The position numbers and the translations under genes are program-made. Shown here in pieces: positions 7,491-15,116 of a DNA stretch of 64,000 nucleotides; positions within the stretch are counted from its first letter, which is position 1; every line of letters begins with the position of its first letter. Source of the stretch: VRUE01 sp963780815 (GTDB lineage Bacteria; Actinomycetota; Thermoleophilia; Solirubrobacterales; 70-9); the NCBI GenBank assembly GCA_963780815.1, contig CAWADG010000006.1:1-64000 (forward strand), read 5' to 3'. Under the pieces are notes generated by a model. That model ran no database searches. It worked only from the letters and a program-made list of their open reading frames with translations, and had not been told where the DNA came from.

Positions 7491-9074
7491 TTGAGCGAGA
7501 GCGACCACAAGCTTCCGGGGACGGCATCCCTGGGGGAGCTGACCGACCAGCTGCACGAGGCCCGCGAGAGGGCGCGCCAGGGCGGCGGCGAGGAGAAGAT
7601 CGCCAAGCAGCACGAGCGCGGCAAGCTGACCGCCCGCGAGCGAATCGGCCTCCTCGTCGATGAGGGCACCTTCGTCGAGCTCGGCCTGCACGGCCGGCCC
7701 CACTTCGCGCAGCGGGCGATGGATGGCGTCGAGGCGCCCGCCGACGGCGTCATCACCGGCTGGGGCGACGTCGACGGCCGCCCCTGCTGCATCGCCGCCT
7801 ACGACTTCACCGTGATGGCCGGATCGATGGGGATGACCGGCGAGCTCAAGGTCACCCGGCTGCGTGAGATGGCGCTGCAGAAGCGGATGCCGTTCATCTG
7901 GCTGCTCGACTCGGCCGGCGCCCGGATCCAGGAGGCGGCCGGGTCGCTATTCGCCGGCTCCGGCCACCTCTTCCGCGAGGAGGTCGAAATGTCGGGGGTG
8001 GTCCCGATGGTCGCCGCGATGATGGGCCCGTGCGCGGCCGGCACCGCCTACATCCCGGCCCTGTCGGACTTCGTCCCGATGGTCTCCGGCCAGGGGGCGA
8101 TGGCGCTCGCCGGCCCGCACCTGACCAAGGCCGTCACCGGCGAGGAGATCTCGATGGAGGAGCTCGGCGGCGCCAAGGTCCACTGCCGCAAATCGGGGGT
8201 CGGGGACCTCGAGGTGAAGGATGACCCCGAATGCATCGAGAAGGTCAGGGCCTACCTCTCCTACTTCCCGCCGAACTGCGAGGAGAAGCCGCCGCTCCGC
8301 GAGCCCTCCGACCCCGACGACCGCTGCTCGGAGAAGCTGCTCGAGATCGTCCCCGAGTCATCGCGCCAGCCCTACGACATGTACGAGGTGATCGCCGAGA
8401 TCGTCGACGACGGCGAGTGGTTCGACATCAAGCCGAGATTCGCGAAAAGCCTGATCACCTGCTTCGCGCGGTTCGGCGGCCAGCCGGTCGGGATCGTCGC
8501 CAACCAGCCGAAGCACCTCGCCGGGATCCTCGACAACGACTCCTCAGACAAGGCGGCGCGATTCATCAACCTCTGCGACGCCTTCAACATCCCCCTCGTC
8601 TTCCTCCAGGACGTGCCCGGCTTCATGGTCGGCTCGAAGGTCGAGCATGCGGGGATCATCCGCCACGGGGCGAAGATGCTCTACGCGGTCAGCCGTGCGA
8701 CGGTGCCGAAGGTGACGGTGATCGTCCGCAAGGCCTACGGCGCCGGCTACTACGTGATGTGCGGCAAGGCCTACGAGCCCGACGTGATCGTCGCCTGGCC
8801 CGGGGCCGAGATCTCGGTGATGGGCCCCGAGGGAGCGGTCGAAATCATCGGCCGCTCGGCGATCGAGGCCTCCGAGGACCCGGAGGCGACGCGCGAGGCG
8901 ATGCTCGACGCGGTCCGCAAGCAGATCGACCCCTACATCGCGGCCGGCAACGCGGTCATCGACGACATCATCGACCCGCGCGAGACGCGGCCGACGATCG
9001 TCAGGGCGCTGCGGATGGCGCGGACCAAGCACGTCGAGAAGCCGGCCAAACGCCACGGGGTGATGCCGGTATGA
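7491..9074 (+). CDS. acyl-CoA carboxylase carboxyltransferase (beta) subunit
   Basis: 527 aa from TTG 7491 with AGGAGAGAGA just upstream. It is a full carboxyltransferase with both crotonase-like halves: LLDSAGARIQEAAGS (N half) and QDVPGFMVGSKVEHAGIIRHGAKML (C half), plus the AYGAGYYVMCGKAYEPD acyl-CoA-pocket segment. Such subunits move CO2 from biotin to propionyl-, methylcrotonyl- or another acyl-CoA. No biotin carboxylase/BCCP subunit is encoded nearby, so the partner must lie elsewhere. First gene of an operon whose next gene starts inside its stop codon (ATGA). Confidence 0.94.
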   Translation: MSESDHKLPGTASLGELTDQLHEARERARQGGGEEKIAKQHERGKLTARERIGLLVDEGTFVELGLHGRPHFAQRAMDGVEAPADGVITGWGDVDGRPCCIAAYDFTVMAGSMGMTGELKVTRLREMALQKRMPFIWLLDSAGARIQEAAGSLFAGSGHLFREEVEMSGVVPMVAAMMGPCAAGTAYIPALSDFVPMVSGQGAMALAGPHLTKAVTGEEISMEELGGAKVHCRKSGVGDLEVKDDPECIEKVRAYLSYFPPNCEEKPPLREPSDPDDRCSEKLLEIVPESSRQPYDMYEVIAEIVDDGEWFDIKPRFAKSLITCFARFGGQPVGIVANQPKHLAGILDNDSSDKAARFINLCDAFNIPLVFLQDVPGFMVGSKVEHAGIIRHGAKMLYAVSRATVPKVTVIVRKAYGAGYYVMCGKAYEPDVIVAWPGAEISVMGPEGAVEIIGRSAIEASEDPEATREAMLDAVRKQIDPYIAAGNAVIDDIIDPRETRPTIVRALRMARTKHVEKPAKRHGVMPV

Positions 9075-9580
9075 CCGAGGTCCTGCTGAAGAACGAGAAG
9101 GAGCAGTTCACCGGTCTCCTGGTCTTCGACGGGACGATCTTCGAGGCGTTCGGGTTCGAGATCGGCGGCTCGTTCGGCAGCTTTGCCCGGATCCCGGTGG
9201 CGATGATGGAGAGCGCCAGCGCCTCGTTCGACTCCGGGGTGCTGAAGACGCCGAAGCTCGTGATCACGGGCCGCGAGGACCTCCAGCTCGGCGACCTGCT
9301 GCTTCCGTTCGACCCCGACCCCTCCGAGCAGGCTGCGATCGCCCAGCTTGTCGAGGAGATCCAGAAGGCGATCGACGAGAGGGGGGAGGGGCATGAGCAC
9401 ATTCGAGGACCCGGTGGTGATCAGCTGCTCGATCAGCGGCGTGATCGCCAACCGCGACCAGTGCCCGGCGATTCCCTACACACCCGAGGAGTATGCGGCG
9501 GAGGCGCGGCGCGCGGTCGACGAGGGCGCATCGCAGATCCACATCCACGCCCGCAAGCCGGACGGGACGCCCTCCTATGA
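9071..9580 (+). CDS. small protein of unknown function, read-through C-terminus
   Basis: Starts at ATG 9071, overlapping the carboxyltransferase stop. The first ~105 residues (MTEVLLKNEKEQFTGLLVFD, then a beta-rich segment and an acidic C-terminal helix) look like a real compact domain, perhaps PH-like; I do not recognise the family. From about 9390 the frame runs 188 bp through the next gene with an Arg-rich sequence that looks non-coding. Adding one G to the G6 run at 9381-9386 would end it at TGA overlapping the next start (ATGA), the operon's usual arrangement. The reported end may therefore be artefactual. Confidence 0.6.
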   Translation: MTEVLLKNEKEQFTGLLVFDGTIFEAFGFEIGGSFGSFARIPVAMMESASASFDSGVLKTPKLVITGREDLQLGDLLLPFDPDPSEQAAIAQLVEEIQKAIDERGEGHEHIRGPGGDQLLDQRRDRQPRPVPGDSLHTRGVCGGGAARGRRGRIADPHPRPQAGRDALL

Positions 9581-10289
9581 GGTCGAGGACTTCAGGGCGA
9601 TCACCGACGCGATCCTGGCCGAGGTCGGCGACGTGATCATCAACTACTCGACCGGGGCGATCGGGATCCCGATCGAGAAGCGGATCGAGTACCTGCGGGA
9701 GCTCCGCCCCGACGTCGCCGCGCTGAACATGAGCTCGATGAACTACGCCAAGTACAGCTCCCGCCGCAAGGACTTCGTCTTCAAGGCCGTCTTCGAGAAC
9801 AGCTTCGACACGATCATCGAGTTCCTGACCGCGATGAAGGAGCTGGGGATCAAGCCCGAGCACGAGTGCTTCGACGCCGGCCACGTCGCCAACCTCGACC
9901 CGCTGATCGACATGGGATTGCTGGATCGCACGCCGCTGCAGATCTCGCTGGTGATGGGCGTCAACGGCGGGATCCGGCCGAGCGCGCGGAACGTCGCCTT
10001 CATGTCGGAGCAGATCCCGGGCGGCGCCGAGGGCGAGAACCAGTGGCAGGTGATCGGGATCTCGCGCGACCAGTGGAAACTGCTCGGCTCCGCGCTCGTC
10101 CTCGGCGGCAACGTCCGCGCCGGGGTCGAGGACAACCTCTACCTGCCGAACGGGGAGATGGCGAAATCGAACGGCGACCTGATCGCCAAGGCGCGGCAGA
10201 TGGCCGAGGACGTCGGCCGCCGGGCCGCGACCGTCGCCGAGGCCCGCGAGCTGCTTGGGGTGCCAAGACGTGAGCGGGCTCCCGCTTAG
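9393..10289 (+). CDS. beta-keto acid cleavage enzyme (BKACE, DUF849 family)
   Basis: 298 aa from ATG 9393 with GGGGAGGGG upstream. The metal-binding HIHARKPDGTPS motif, the NYSTGA strand, EHECFDAGHV and VMGVNGGIRP are characteristic of the BKACE/Kce TIM-barrel family. These Zn enzymes condense a beta-keto acid with acetyl-CoA to give acetoacetate and a new CoA ester. The neighbouring carboxyltransferase and CoA-transferase suggest a dedicated keto-acid or amino-acid degradation route. The precise keto acid cannot be read from sequence. Confidence 0.92.
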   Translation: MSTFEDPVVISCSISGVIANRDQCPAIPYTPEEYAAEARRAVDEGASQIHIHARKPDGTPSYEVEDFRAITDAILAEVGDVIINYSTGAIGIPIEKRIEYLRELRPDVAALNMSSMNYAKYSSRRKDFVFKAVFENSFDTIIEFLTAMKELGIKPEHECFDAGHVANLDPLIDMGLLDRTPLQISLVMGVNGGIRPSARNVAFMSEQIPGGAEGENQWQVIGISRDQWKLLGSALVLGGNVRAGVEDNLYLPNGEMAKSNGDLIAKARQMAEDVGRRAATVAEARELLGVPRRERAPA

Positions 10290-11505
10290 CGACGTCAGGG
10301 TCCTCGATCTGACCCGGCTCCTCCCGGGGGGCTTCTGCTCGCTGCTGCTCGCCGACCTCGGTGCCGAGGTGCTGAAGGTCGAGGACACCGGGATGGGCGA
10401 CTACGTCCGTTGGGCGCCGCCCTATTACGGCGGCGAGGAGGACCAGGAGCTCGGGACCCGGTCGGCGCTCTACCTCTCGCTCAACCGCGGCAAGCGGTCG
10501 GTCCGCCTCGACCTGAAGACCGAGCAGGGCCAGGAGGCCCTGCTGCGGTTGGTGGAGAAATATGACGCGGTCCTCGACGGCTTCCGGCCCGGAGTCCTCG
10601 ACCGGCTCGGGGTCGGGTATGAGCGGATGCGCGAGGCGAACCCGGCGATCGTCTTCTGCGCGATCACCGGCTACGGCCAGGACGGCCCCTACACCCAGCG
10701 CGCCGGCCACGACATGAACTACCTCGGCCTGGTCGGCCTGCTCGGGCTGACCGGCGCCGGCGGCGGGCCGCCGGTCCAGTCGGGTGGGCAGATCGCCGAC
10801 ATCGGCGGCGGAGCCCTGATGGCCGCCTTCGGGGTGATGGCGGCGCTGCACGAGTGCCGGCGCTCGGGGGAGGGCCAGATGGTCGATGTCTCGATGGCCG
10901 ACGGCGCCCTGTCCTGGTTGGGGATGGTCGCCGGCCGCTACTTCTGCGACGGCGAGGTTCCCCGACGGGGAGAGCAGCAGCTCGCCGGCGGCCTGATCTG
11001 TTACCTCCCCTACGAGGCGAAGGACGGCTGGGTGACCTGCGGCGCGCTCGAGCCGAAGTTCTGGGCCGCCCTCTGCAACGGGGTCGGGCGGCCGGACCTG
11101 ATCGAGTCCCAGTTCGACGCGCCCGGCTCGGATGCCTGGCGCGAGATCGCCGAGGTGTTCCGCTCGCGCACGCGCGAGGATTGGCGGGCCTTCAATGACG
11201 AGCACGACTGCTGCGTCGAGCCCGTCCTCGACGTTGATGAGGCGCTCGACTCCGAGCTCGTCCGCGCCCGCGAGATGGTGGTCGAGATCGAGCAGCCGGG
11301 GCTCGGCACGATCCGCCAGCTCGGGATCCCGATGAAGATGAGCCGCACGCCCGGCGACCCGACCCGGCCGGCGCCGGCCTTCGGCGAGCACACCCGCGAG
11401 GTCCTCGCCGAGGCCGGCTACTCCGACGCGGAGATCGCCGCGATGCTGGAGTCCGGCGCCGCGGCCGGACCGAGCGCCGACTCCGCGGCGACCTTCAGGG
11501 CATGA
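10270..11505 (+). CDS. family III (CaiB/BaiF-type) CoA-transferase
   Basis: 411 aa from GTG 10270; TTG 10255 is an alternative. The N-terminal LDLTRLLPGGFCSLLLADLG, GADVxKVE-type segment, NRGKRSVRLDLK and GHDMNYLGLVG motifs are diagnostic. The Asp of GHDMNY is the family's catalytic residue that forms the aspartyl-CoA thioester. The fold is an interlocked dimer moving CoA between carboxylic acids, often used for racemase or degradation steps. It overlaps the BKACE gene by 20 bp and the next gene by ATGA, so all five genes from 7491 probably form one transcript. Confidence 0.93.
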   Translation: MSGLPLSDVRVLDLTRLLPGGFCSLLLADLGAEVLKVEDTGMGDYVRWAPPYYGGEEDQELGTRSALYLSLNRGKRSVRLDLKTEQGQEALLRLVEKYDAVLDGFRPGVLDRLGVGYERMREANPAIVFCAITGYGQDGPYTQRAGHDMNYLGLVGLLGLTGAGGGPPVQSGGQIADIGGGALMAAFGVMAALHECRRSGEGQMVDVSMADGALSWLGMVAGRYFCDGEVPRRGEQQLAGGLICYLPYEAKDGWVTCGALEPKFWAALCNGVGRPDLIESQFDAPGSDAWREIAEVFRSRTREDWRAFNDEHDCCVEPVLDVDEALDSELVRAREMVVEIEQPGLGTIRQLGIPMKMSRTPGDPTRPAPAFGEHTREVLAEAGYSDAEIAAMLESGAAAGPSADSAATFRA

Positions 11506-12206
11506 GCGCGAGCGCCGAGCAATCGCTGCTTCGCATTGGCGAGCTGGCCGAGGCCTCGGGTGTCCCGGTGCCGACGATCAAGCACTACCTGCGCGAGGGC
11601 CTGCTGCCCGAGCCGGTCAAGACGAGCCGCAACATGGCCTACTACCCGCCGGAGTTCATCGACCGGATCCGGCTGATCAAGCAGCTGCAGGAGGAGCGCT
11701 ACATGCCGCTGAAGGCGATCAAGTCGGTCCTCGACGAGGGGCCCGAGCGGGCGCGGGCGCTGGTCGAGCTCGAGGACCGCATCCTCGACCGCGCCCTCGC
11801 AGGCGAGCGGGCCCGGACCAGCGCCGCCGAGACACGCGAGCGCTACGGGGTCCCGAAGGACGTCCTCGAGCGGCTCGAGAAGCTCGAGGTCCTGAGCCCA
11901 AACAGCCGCGGCTACTCGCCCTCCGAAATGCGGATCATCGAGGCGATCAGCCGCTTCCGCGCCGGCGGCTACGACGAGCAGATCGGGTTCACCGTCTACG
12001 ACACCCTCCGCTACAAGCGCGCGATCGAGGAGCTCGTCCGCGAAGAGATCACGGTCGTGATGGACCGCCTCGCCGGGGAGATGCCGCCCGAGCGTGTCGT
12101 CGCGATGCTCGAGGCCGGCTCGGAGCCGCTCCAGGACCTGATCGCCGCCCTCCACACCCGGGCCATGGTCACCGAGCTCGAGCGGCACCGGGCCGGCAGG
12201 CCCTAG
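11502..12206 (+). CDS. MerR-family transcriptional regulator
   Basis: 234 aa. The N-terminal winged helix reads RIGELAEASGVPVPTIKHYLREGLLPEP and is followed by RIRLIKQLQEERYMPLKAIKSVLDE, the MerR DNA-binding and first coiled-coil segments. A second mid-protein segment (PKDVLERLEKLEVLSPNSRGYSPSEMRIIEAI) resembles a repeated helix-turn-helix, as seen in long actinobacterial MerR proteins. No metal-binding Cys cluster is visible, so a small organic effector is more likely. Being the last gene of the carboxyltransferase-BKACE-CoA-transferase operon, it probably controls that operon (inference). Confidence 0.9.
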   Translation: MSASAEQSLLRIGELAEASGVPVPTIKHYLREGLLPEPVKTSRNMAYYPPEFIDRIRLIKQLQEERYMPLKAIKSVLDEGPERARALVELEDRILDRALAGERARTSAAETRERYGVPKDVLERLEKLEVLSPNSRGYSPSEMRIIEAISRFRAGGYDEQIGFTVYDTLRYKRAIEELVREEITVVMDRLAGEMPPERVVAMLEAGSEPLQDLIAALHTRAMVTELERHRAGRP

Positions 12207-13180
12207 CCGTCGTCCCGCAGCTCGGCCAGCCCCTGCTCGCGGGAGACGACCGGCTCGTAGCCCAGCTCGCTCCGCGCCTTGGAGATGTCGATCGTGCACT
12301 CCTGGGTCAGGATCCAGGCCCGGAACGTCGTCATCGGCGGCTCGCCGTTCAGAGGTAGGACCTTCCAGGCGGCCTCGGAGATGCGGGCGAGGGGCGTCGC
12401 CGTCCAGCTCGGCAGGCTGCGGTCGGGCGGCTCCACACCCTGGGTCTCAATCAGCGCCGTCACGAAATCGCGAAAGACGACCGGCTCGCCGTCGGTGATG
12501 AAGTAGGCCTCGCCCGCACGGCCCTTCTCGGCGGCGAGGACGAGCCCCTCGACGACGTTGTCGACGTGGGCGGTGTCGGTGACGTTGCGGCCGCCGCCGA
12601 CCCACGCCCATTTGCCGGCCTCGACGGTCCTCACCATCTCCGGCAGCAGCGTCGTGTCGCCCCTGCCCCAGACGAAGCGGGGCCGCACGGTCATCGTCTC
12701 GAAGTCGGTGCGGTTGGCGCGGCGGACGGCGAGCTCGGCGCGCGCCTTGGTCGCCGGGTAGGGCGCCGGCGAGTCCGGTCGCAGCGGCGCCTCCTCGTCG
12801 ACGTGCACCAATGGCTCGCCCGCCATCAGGGCCGCCTCGGTGCCGCAGTGGACGAAGCGGCGCACGCCCGCCGCGGCGCACGCCGCCAGCGCGTTCTCGG
12901 TGCCGTCGACGTTCCCCCGTTCGAACTCCTCCCAGTCGCCCCACTCACCGAGGTGGGCGGCGAGGTGGAATGCGACATCGGCGCCCCCGGCTCCGGCCTC
13001 GAGAGAGTCGCGGTCGGAGAGGTCGCCACGCACCGGCTCTGCGCCCCGGCCGGCGACCGTCTCTGCCGATTGATCGGATCGGGCGAGAGCTCGCACGGCG
13101 ACTCCGTCGCGGACGAGGCGCTCGATCAGGCGCCCACCGATGAAGCCGGACCCGCCTGTTACGAATGCCGCCGAGGACAC
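12203..13180 (-). CDS. NAD-dependent epimerase / 3-beta-HSD-like extended SDR
   Basis: 325 aa. The Rossmann motif TGGSGFIGGRLIERL opens the protein, Thr/Tyr/Lys of an extended short-chain dehydrogenase follow (HCGTEAAL, then YPATKARAE), and VRPRFVWGRGD plus TDTAHVDNVVEGL complete the family signature. Such enzymes oxidise or reduce sterol, sugar or lipid-linked alcohols. The C-terminal ISKARSELGYEPVVSREQGL is typical of 3-beta-HSD/dihydroflavonol reductase-like proteins. Its stop codon shares a CTAG with the convergent MerR gene. A ceramide-reductase role is conceivable given genes at 48-50 kb, but nothing here proves it. Confidence 0.85.
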   Translation of the reverse strand: MSSAAFVTGGSGFIGGRLIERLVRDGVAVRALARSDQSAETVAGRGAEPVRGDLSDRDSLEAGAGGADVAFHLAAHLGEWGDWEEFERGNVDGTENALAACAAAGVRRFVHCGTEAALMAGEPLVHVDEEAPLRPDSPAPYPATKARAELAVRRANRTDFETMTVRPRFVWGRGDTTLLPEMVRTVEAGKWAWVGGGRNVTDTAHVDNVVEGLVLAAEKGRAGEAYFITDGEPVVFRDFVTALIETQGVEPPDRSLPSWTATPLARISEAAWKVLPLNGEPPMTTFRAWILTQECTIDISKARSELGYEPVVSREQGLAELRDDG

Positions 13181-13322
13181 GAGCGCCGATGTTAGCCCGG
13201 CCTACTCCTGGGCATGCGCATCGGTCAGACGTCCAAATCGCTTGGGCGCGGCGTGCCGGGGCTGGTACGCCTGCATTGTCAGATCTGTCCATCCGAGACG
13301 TTCCGACCCGGGGGGAGGCGGC

Positions 13323-14153
13323 ATGAATTTGACGACGATCGACAGGCGGGGGATCACACTGGCGTCCATCGGGCTGTTTGCTGCCGTCGCGATCCTGTTG
13401 CTCGCGGCCGGACCGAGCCTCGCCAAGGCCAATGCGGGCGACGGCTCGGCCAAGGCATCGAAAGAGCTGAAGAAAGGCAAGCGGGGCCCGAGGGGCCCGA
13501 AAGGGCCGAAAGGACCGAAGGGCGCCCAGGGCCCACCCGGCCCGCAGGGCCCGATCGGCCCGCCGGGGCCCAAGGGCGACCCCGGTGCGACCGGACCGCA
13601 GGGGCCTGAAGGCGCGACCGGCAAAACCGGCGCGACGGGCGCAGCCGGCGCGACGGGGGCCACCGGGGCAACCGGGGCCGCTGGGGCAACCGGGGCCGCT
13701 GGGGCAACCGGGGCGACCGGCGCAACGGGCGATACGGGCCCACAGGGCCCGACCGGGGCCACCGGCAACACCGGAGCAACTGGCGCGAGCGGCGCAAGTG
13801 GGCCGCAGGGCCCGACCGGGGCAACCGGAGCCACCGGCGCGACCGGCGAAACCGGCCCATTGGGTCCGACCGGCGACACCGGGGCGACCGGCGACACGGG
13901 GCCGAAAGGCGACACCGGTGAACCCGGCCCTCCGGGCTTCGTCGGAAGCGGAGTGGTGGCCGGCACGCCCAGCATGAGCACCTCGACCGCTGAATGCGCG
14001 AACCGGGCAGCGATTCTCCTCGGCGGCGGATTTCGAACTCTCGGGGTAGGTGCAAGGCCCCCGAACCCATCGGACGACGTACTCGACAGCAGGCCGAACG
14101 GTGCTGGAAGCGGATGGGAAGCCACTGTTCTCGAGATCGACGGGCGAAACTGA
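13323..14153 (+). CDS. exported collagen-like repeat protein
   Basis: 276 aa from ATG 13323 behind GGGGGAGG. A signal/anchor helix (LASIGLFAAVAILLLAAG) is followed by a basic linker and about 150 residues of Gly-x-y repeats (roughly residues 53-203), first GPRGPKG-type and then GATGATG-type. This predicts a secreted or wall-exposed collagen-like triple-helical stalk. A globular C-terminus follows. Its natural end seems to lie in another frame: after LEIDG the sequence TEIEAFAVCSEPGP runs to TAG 14191-14193, so one extra G is likely in the run 14142-14144. It shows GAA-rich codon choice. Confidence 0.88.
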   Translation: MNLTTIDRRGITLASIGLFAAVAILLLAAGPSLAKANAGDGSAKASKELKKGKRGPRGPKGPKGPKGAQGPPGPQGPIGPPGPKGDPGATGPQGPEGATGKTGATGAAGATGATGATGAAGATGAAGATGATGATGDTGPQGPTGATGNTGATGASGASGPQGPTGATGATGATGETGPLGPTGDTGATGDTGPKGDTGEPGPPGFVGSGVVAGTPSMSTSTAECANRAAILLGGGFRTLGVGARPPNPSDDVLDSRPNGAGSGWEATVLEIDGRN

Positions 14154-14215
14154 AATCGAGGCGTTCGCCGTCTGCTCCGAACCCGGCCCGTAGCGACCCA
14201 CAGACAGTCCGCTGA

Positions 14216-14248
14216 GCGAGCGCCCCGGCCCGAGGCCGGGGCGCTCGC
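14216..14248. terminator. strong hairpin terminator
   Basis: A perfect 15-bp GC-rich stem (left arm GCGAGCGCCCCGGCC, loop CGA, right arm the exact complement) lies 23 bp after the frame-corrected end of the collagen-like gene and 18 bp before the SDR start. There is no clear T-tract, as is common in high-GC actinobacteria. Confidence 0.85.
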
Positions 14249-14266
14249 GGATATAGCCTCCGTGCG

Positions 14267-15111
14267 GTGAGATCGGCACTGGTCACCGGCGCTTCGACCG
14301 GGATCGGGAGGGCGACGGCGCTCTGGCTCGATTCGCGTGGGTGGCGGGTCTACGCCGGCGTCCGCAGGGAGGAGGACGCGGCTTCGCTACGCGAGGCGGG
14401 CTCCGACCGCCTGCAGCCGCTGATGCTCGACGTCACCAGCGCCGAGCAGATCGATGCCGCCGCCCGGCGGATCGCCGAGGAGACCGCGGGCGACGGCCTC
14501 GACGGCCTCGTCAACAACGCCGGGATCGCGGTGCCGGGGCCGCTCGAGACCCTGCCGATCGACGAATTCCGGCGCCAGATCGAGGTCAACCTGACCGCCC
14601 ACGTCGCCGTCACCCAGGCGATGCTGCCCGCCATCCGCGCCGCCCGCGGGCGGATCGTCTTCATCACCTCGATCGGAGGCCTGATGGCGATCAAGATGTT
14701 CGGCGCCTATCACGCGTCGAAGTTCGGGCTCGAGGCCGTCGGGGACGTCTTCCGCCAGGAGCTCGCGCCCTGGGGAATCCATGTCTCGATCGTCGAGCCG
14801 GGGCCGATCGCGACCCCGATCTGGGACGCGGGGAACGAACGAGGCCGGTGCGCTGATCGAGCGCGCCAGCGAGGAGGAGACGGGCGCTCTACCCGAGGTA
14901 CATCGCCAGGTACCGCAACGTGGCGAAGGCCGCCGCCGCGCGCGGGATCCCGCCCGAGAGGGTTGCGGCGACGATCGAGAAGGCCCTCACCGCGGACCGG
15001 CCCCGGCCGCGCTACCTGGTCGGCCTCGACGCCCGTGGCCAGGCGCTGATGGCCCGCCTCCTCCCCGACCGCGTCCTCGATCGCCTGATCTCGATGATGA
15101 CCGGCATCTAG
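14267..15111 (+). pseudogene. short-chain dehydrogenase/reductase with two frameshifts
   Basis: From GTG 14267 the sequence is a classical SDR: TGASTGIG cofactor loop, LDVTSA, NNAG, and the Ser-Tyr-Lys centre ITSIGG...YHASK, to IATPIWDAGN. The frame then breaks twice. A 4-bp duplication (GAAC GAAC, 14834-14841) moves it into a frame reading EAGALIERASEEE, and an extra G in ACGGGCG (about 14880-14885) moves it to a third frame reading ALYPRYIARYRNVAKAAAAR and on to TAG at 15111. The reconstructed protein would be about 280 aa. It is either a decaying gene or consensus error; the catalytic core is intact. Confidence 0.8.
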
Positions 15112-15116
15112 GCAGC

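Noticed and set aside
12203..13180. Assigning this epimerase as the ceramide reductase (CerR) of the 48-50 kb genes
   Set aside because: Extended SDRs are too diverse and the gene is about 35 kb away beside a CoA-metabolism operon.
13490..13930. Regular short GC-rich repeats as a CRISPR or minisatellite
   Set aside because: They are in-frame Gly-x-y codons of a collagen-like protein, with no conserved 25-40 bp repeat/spacer pattern.
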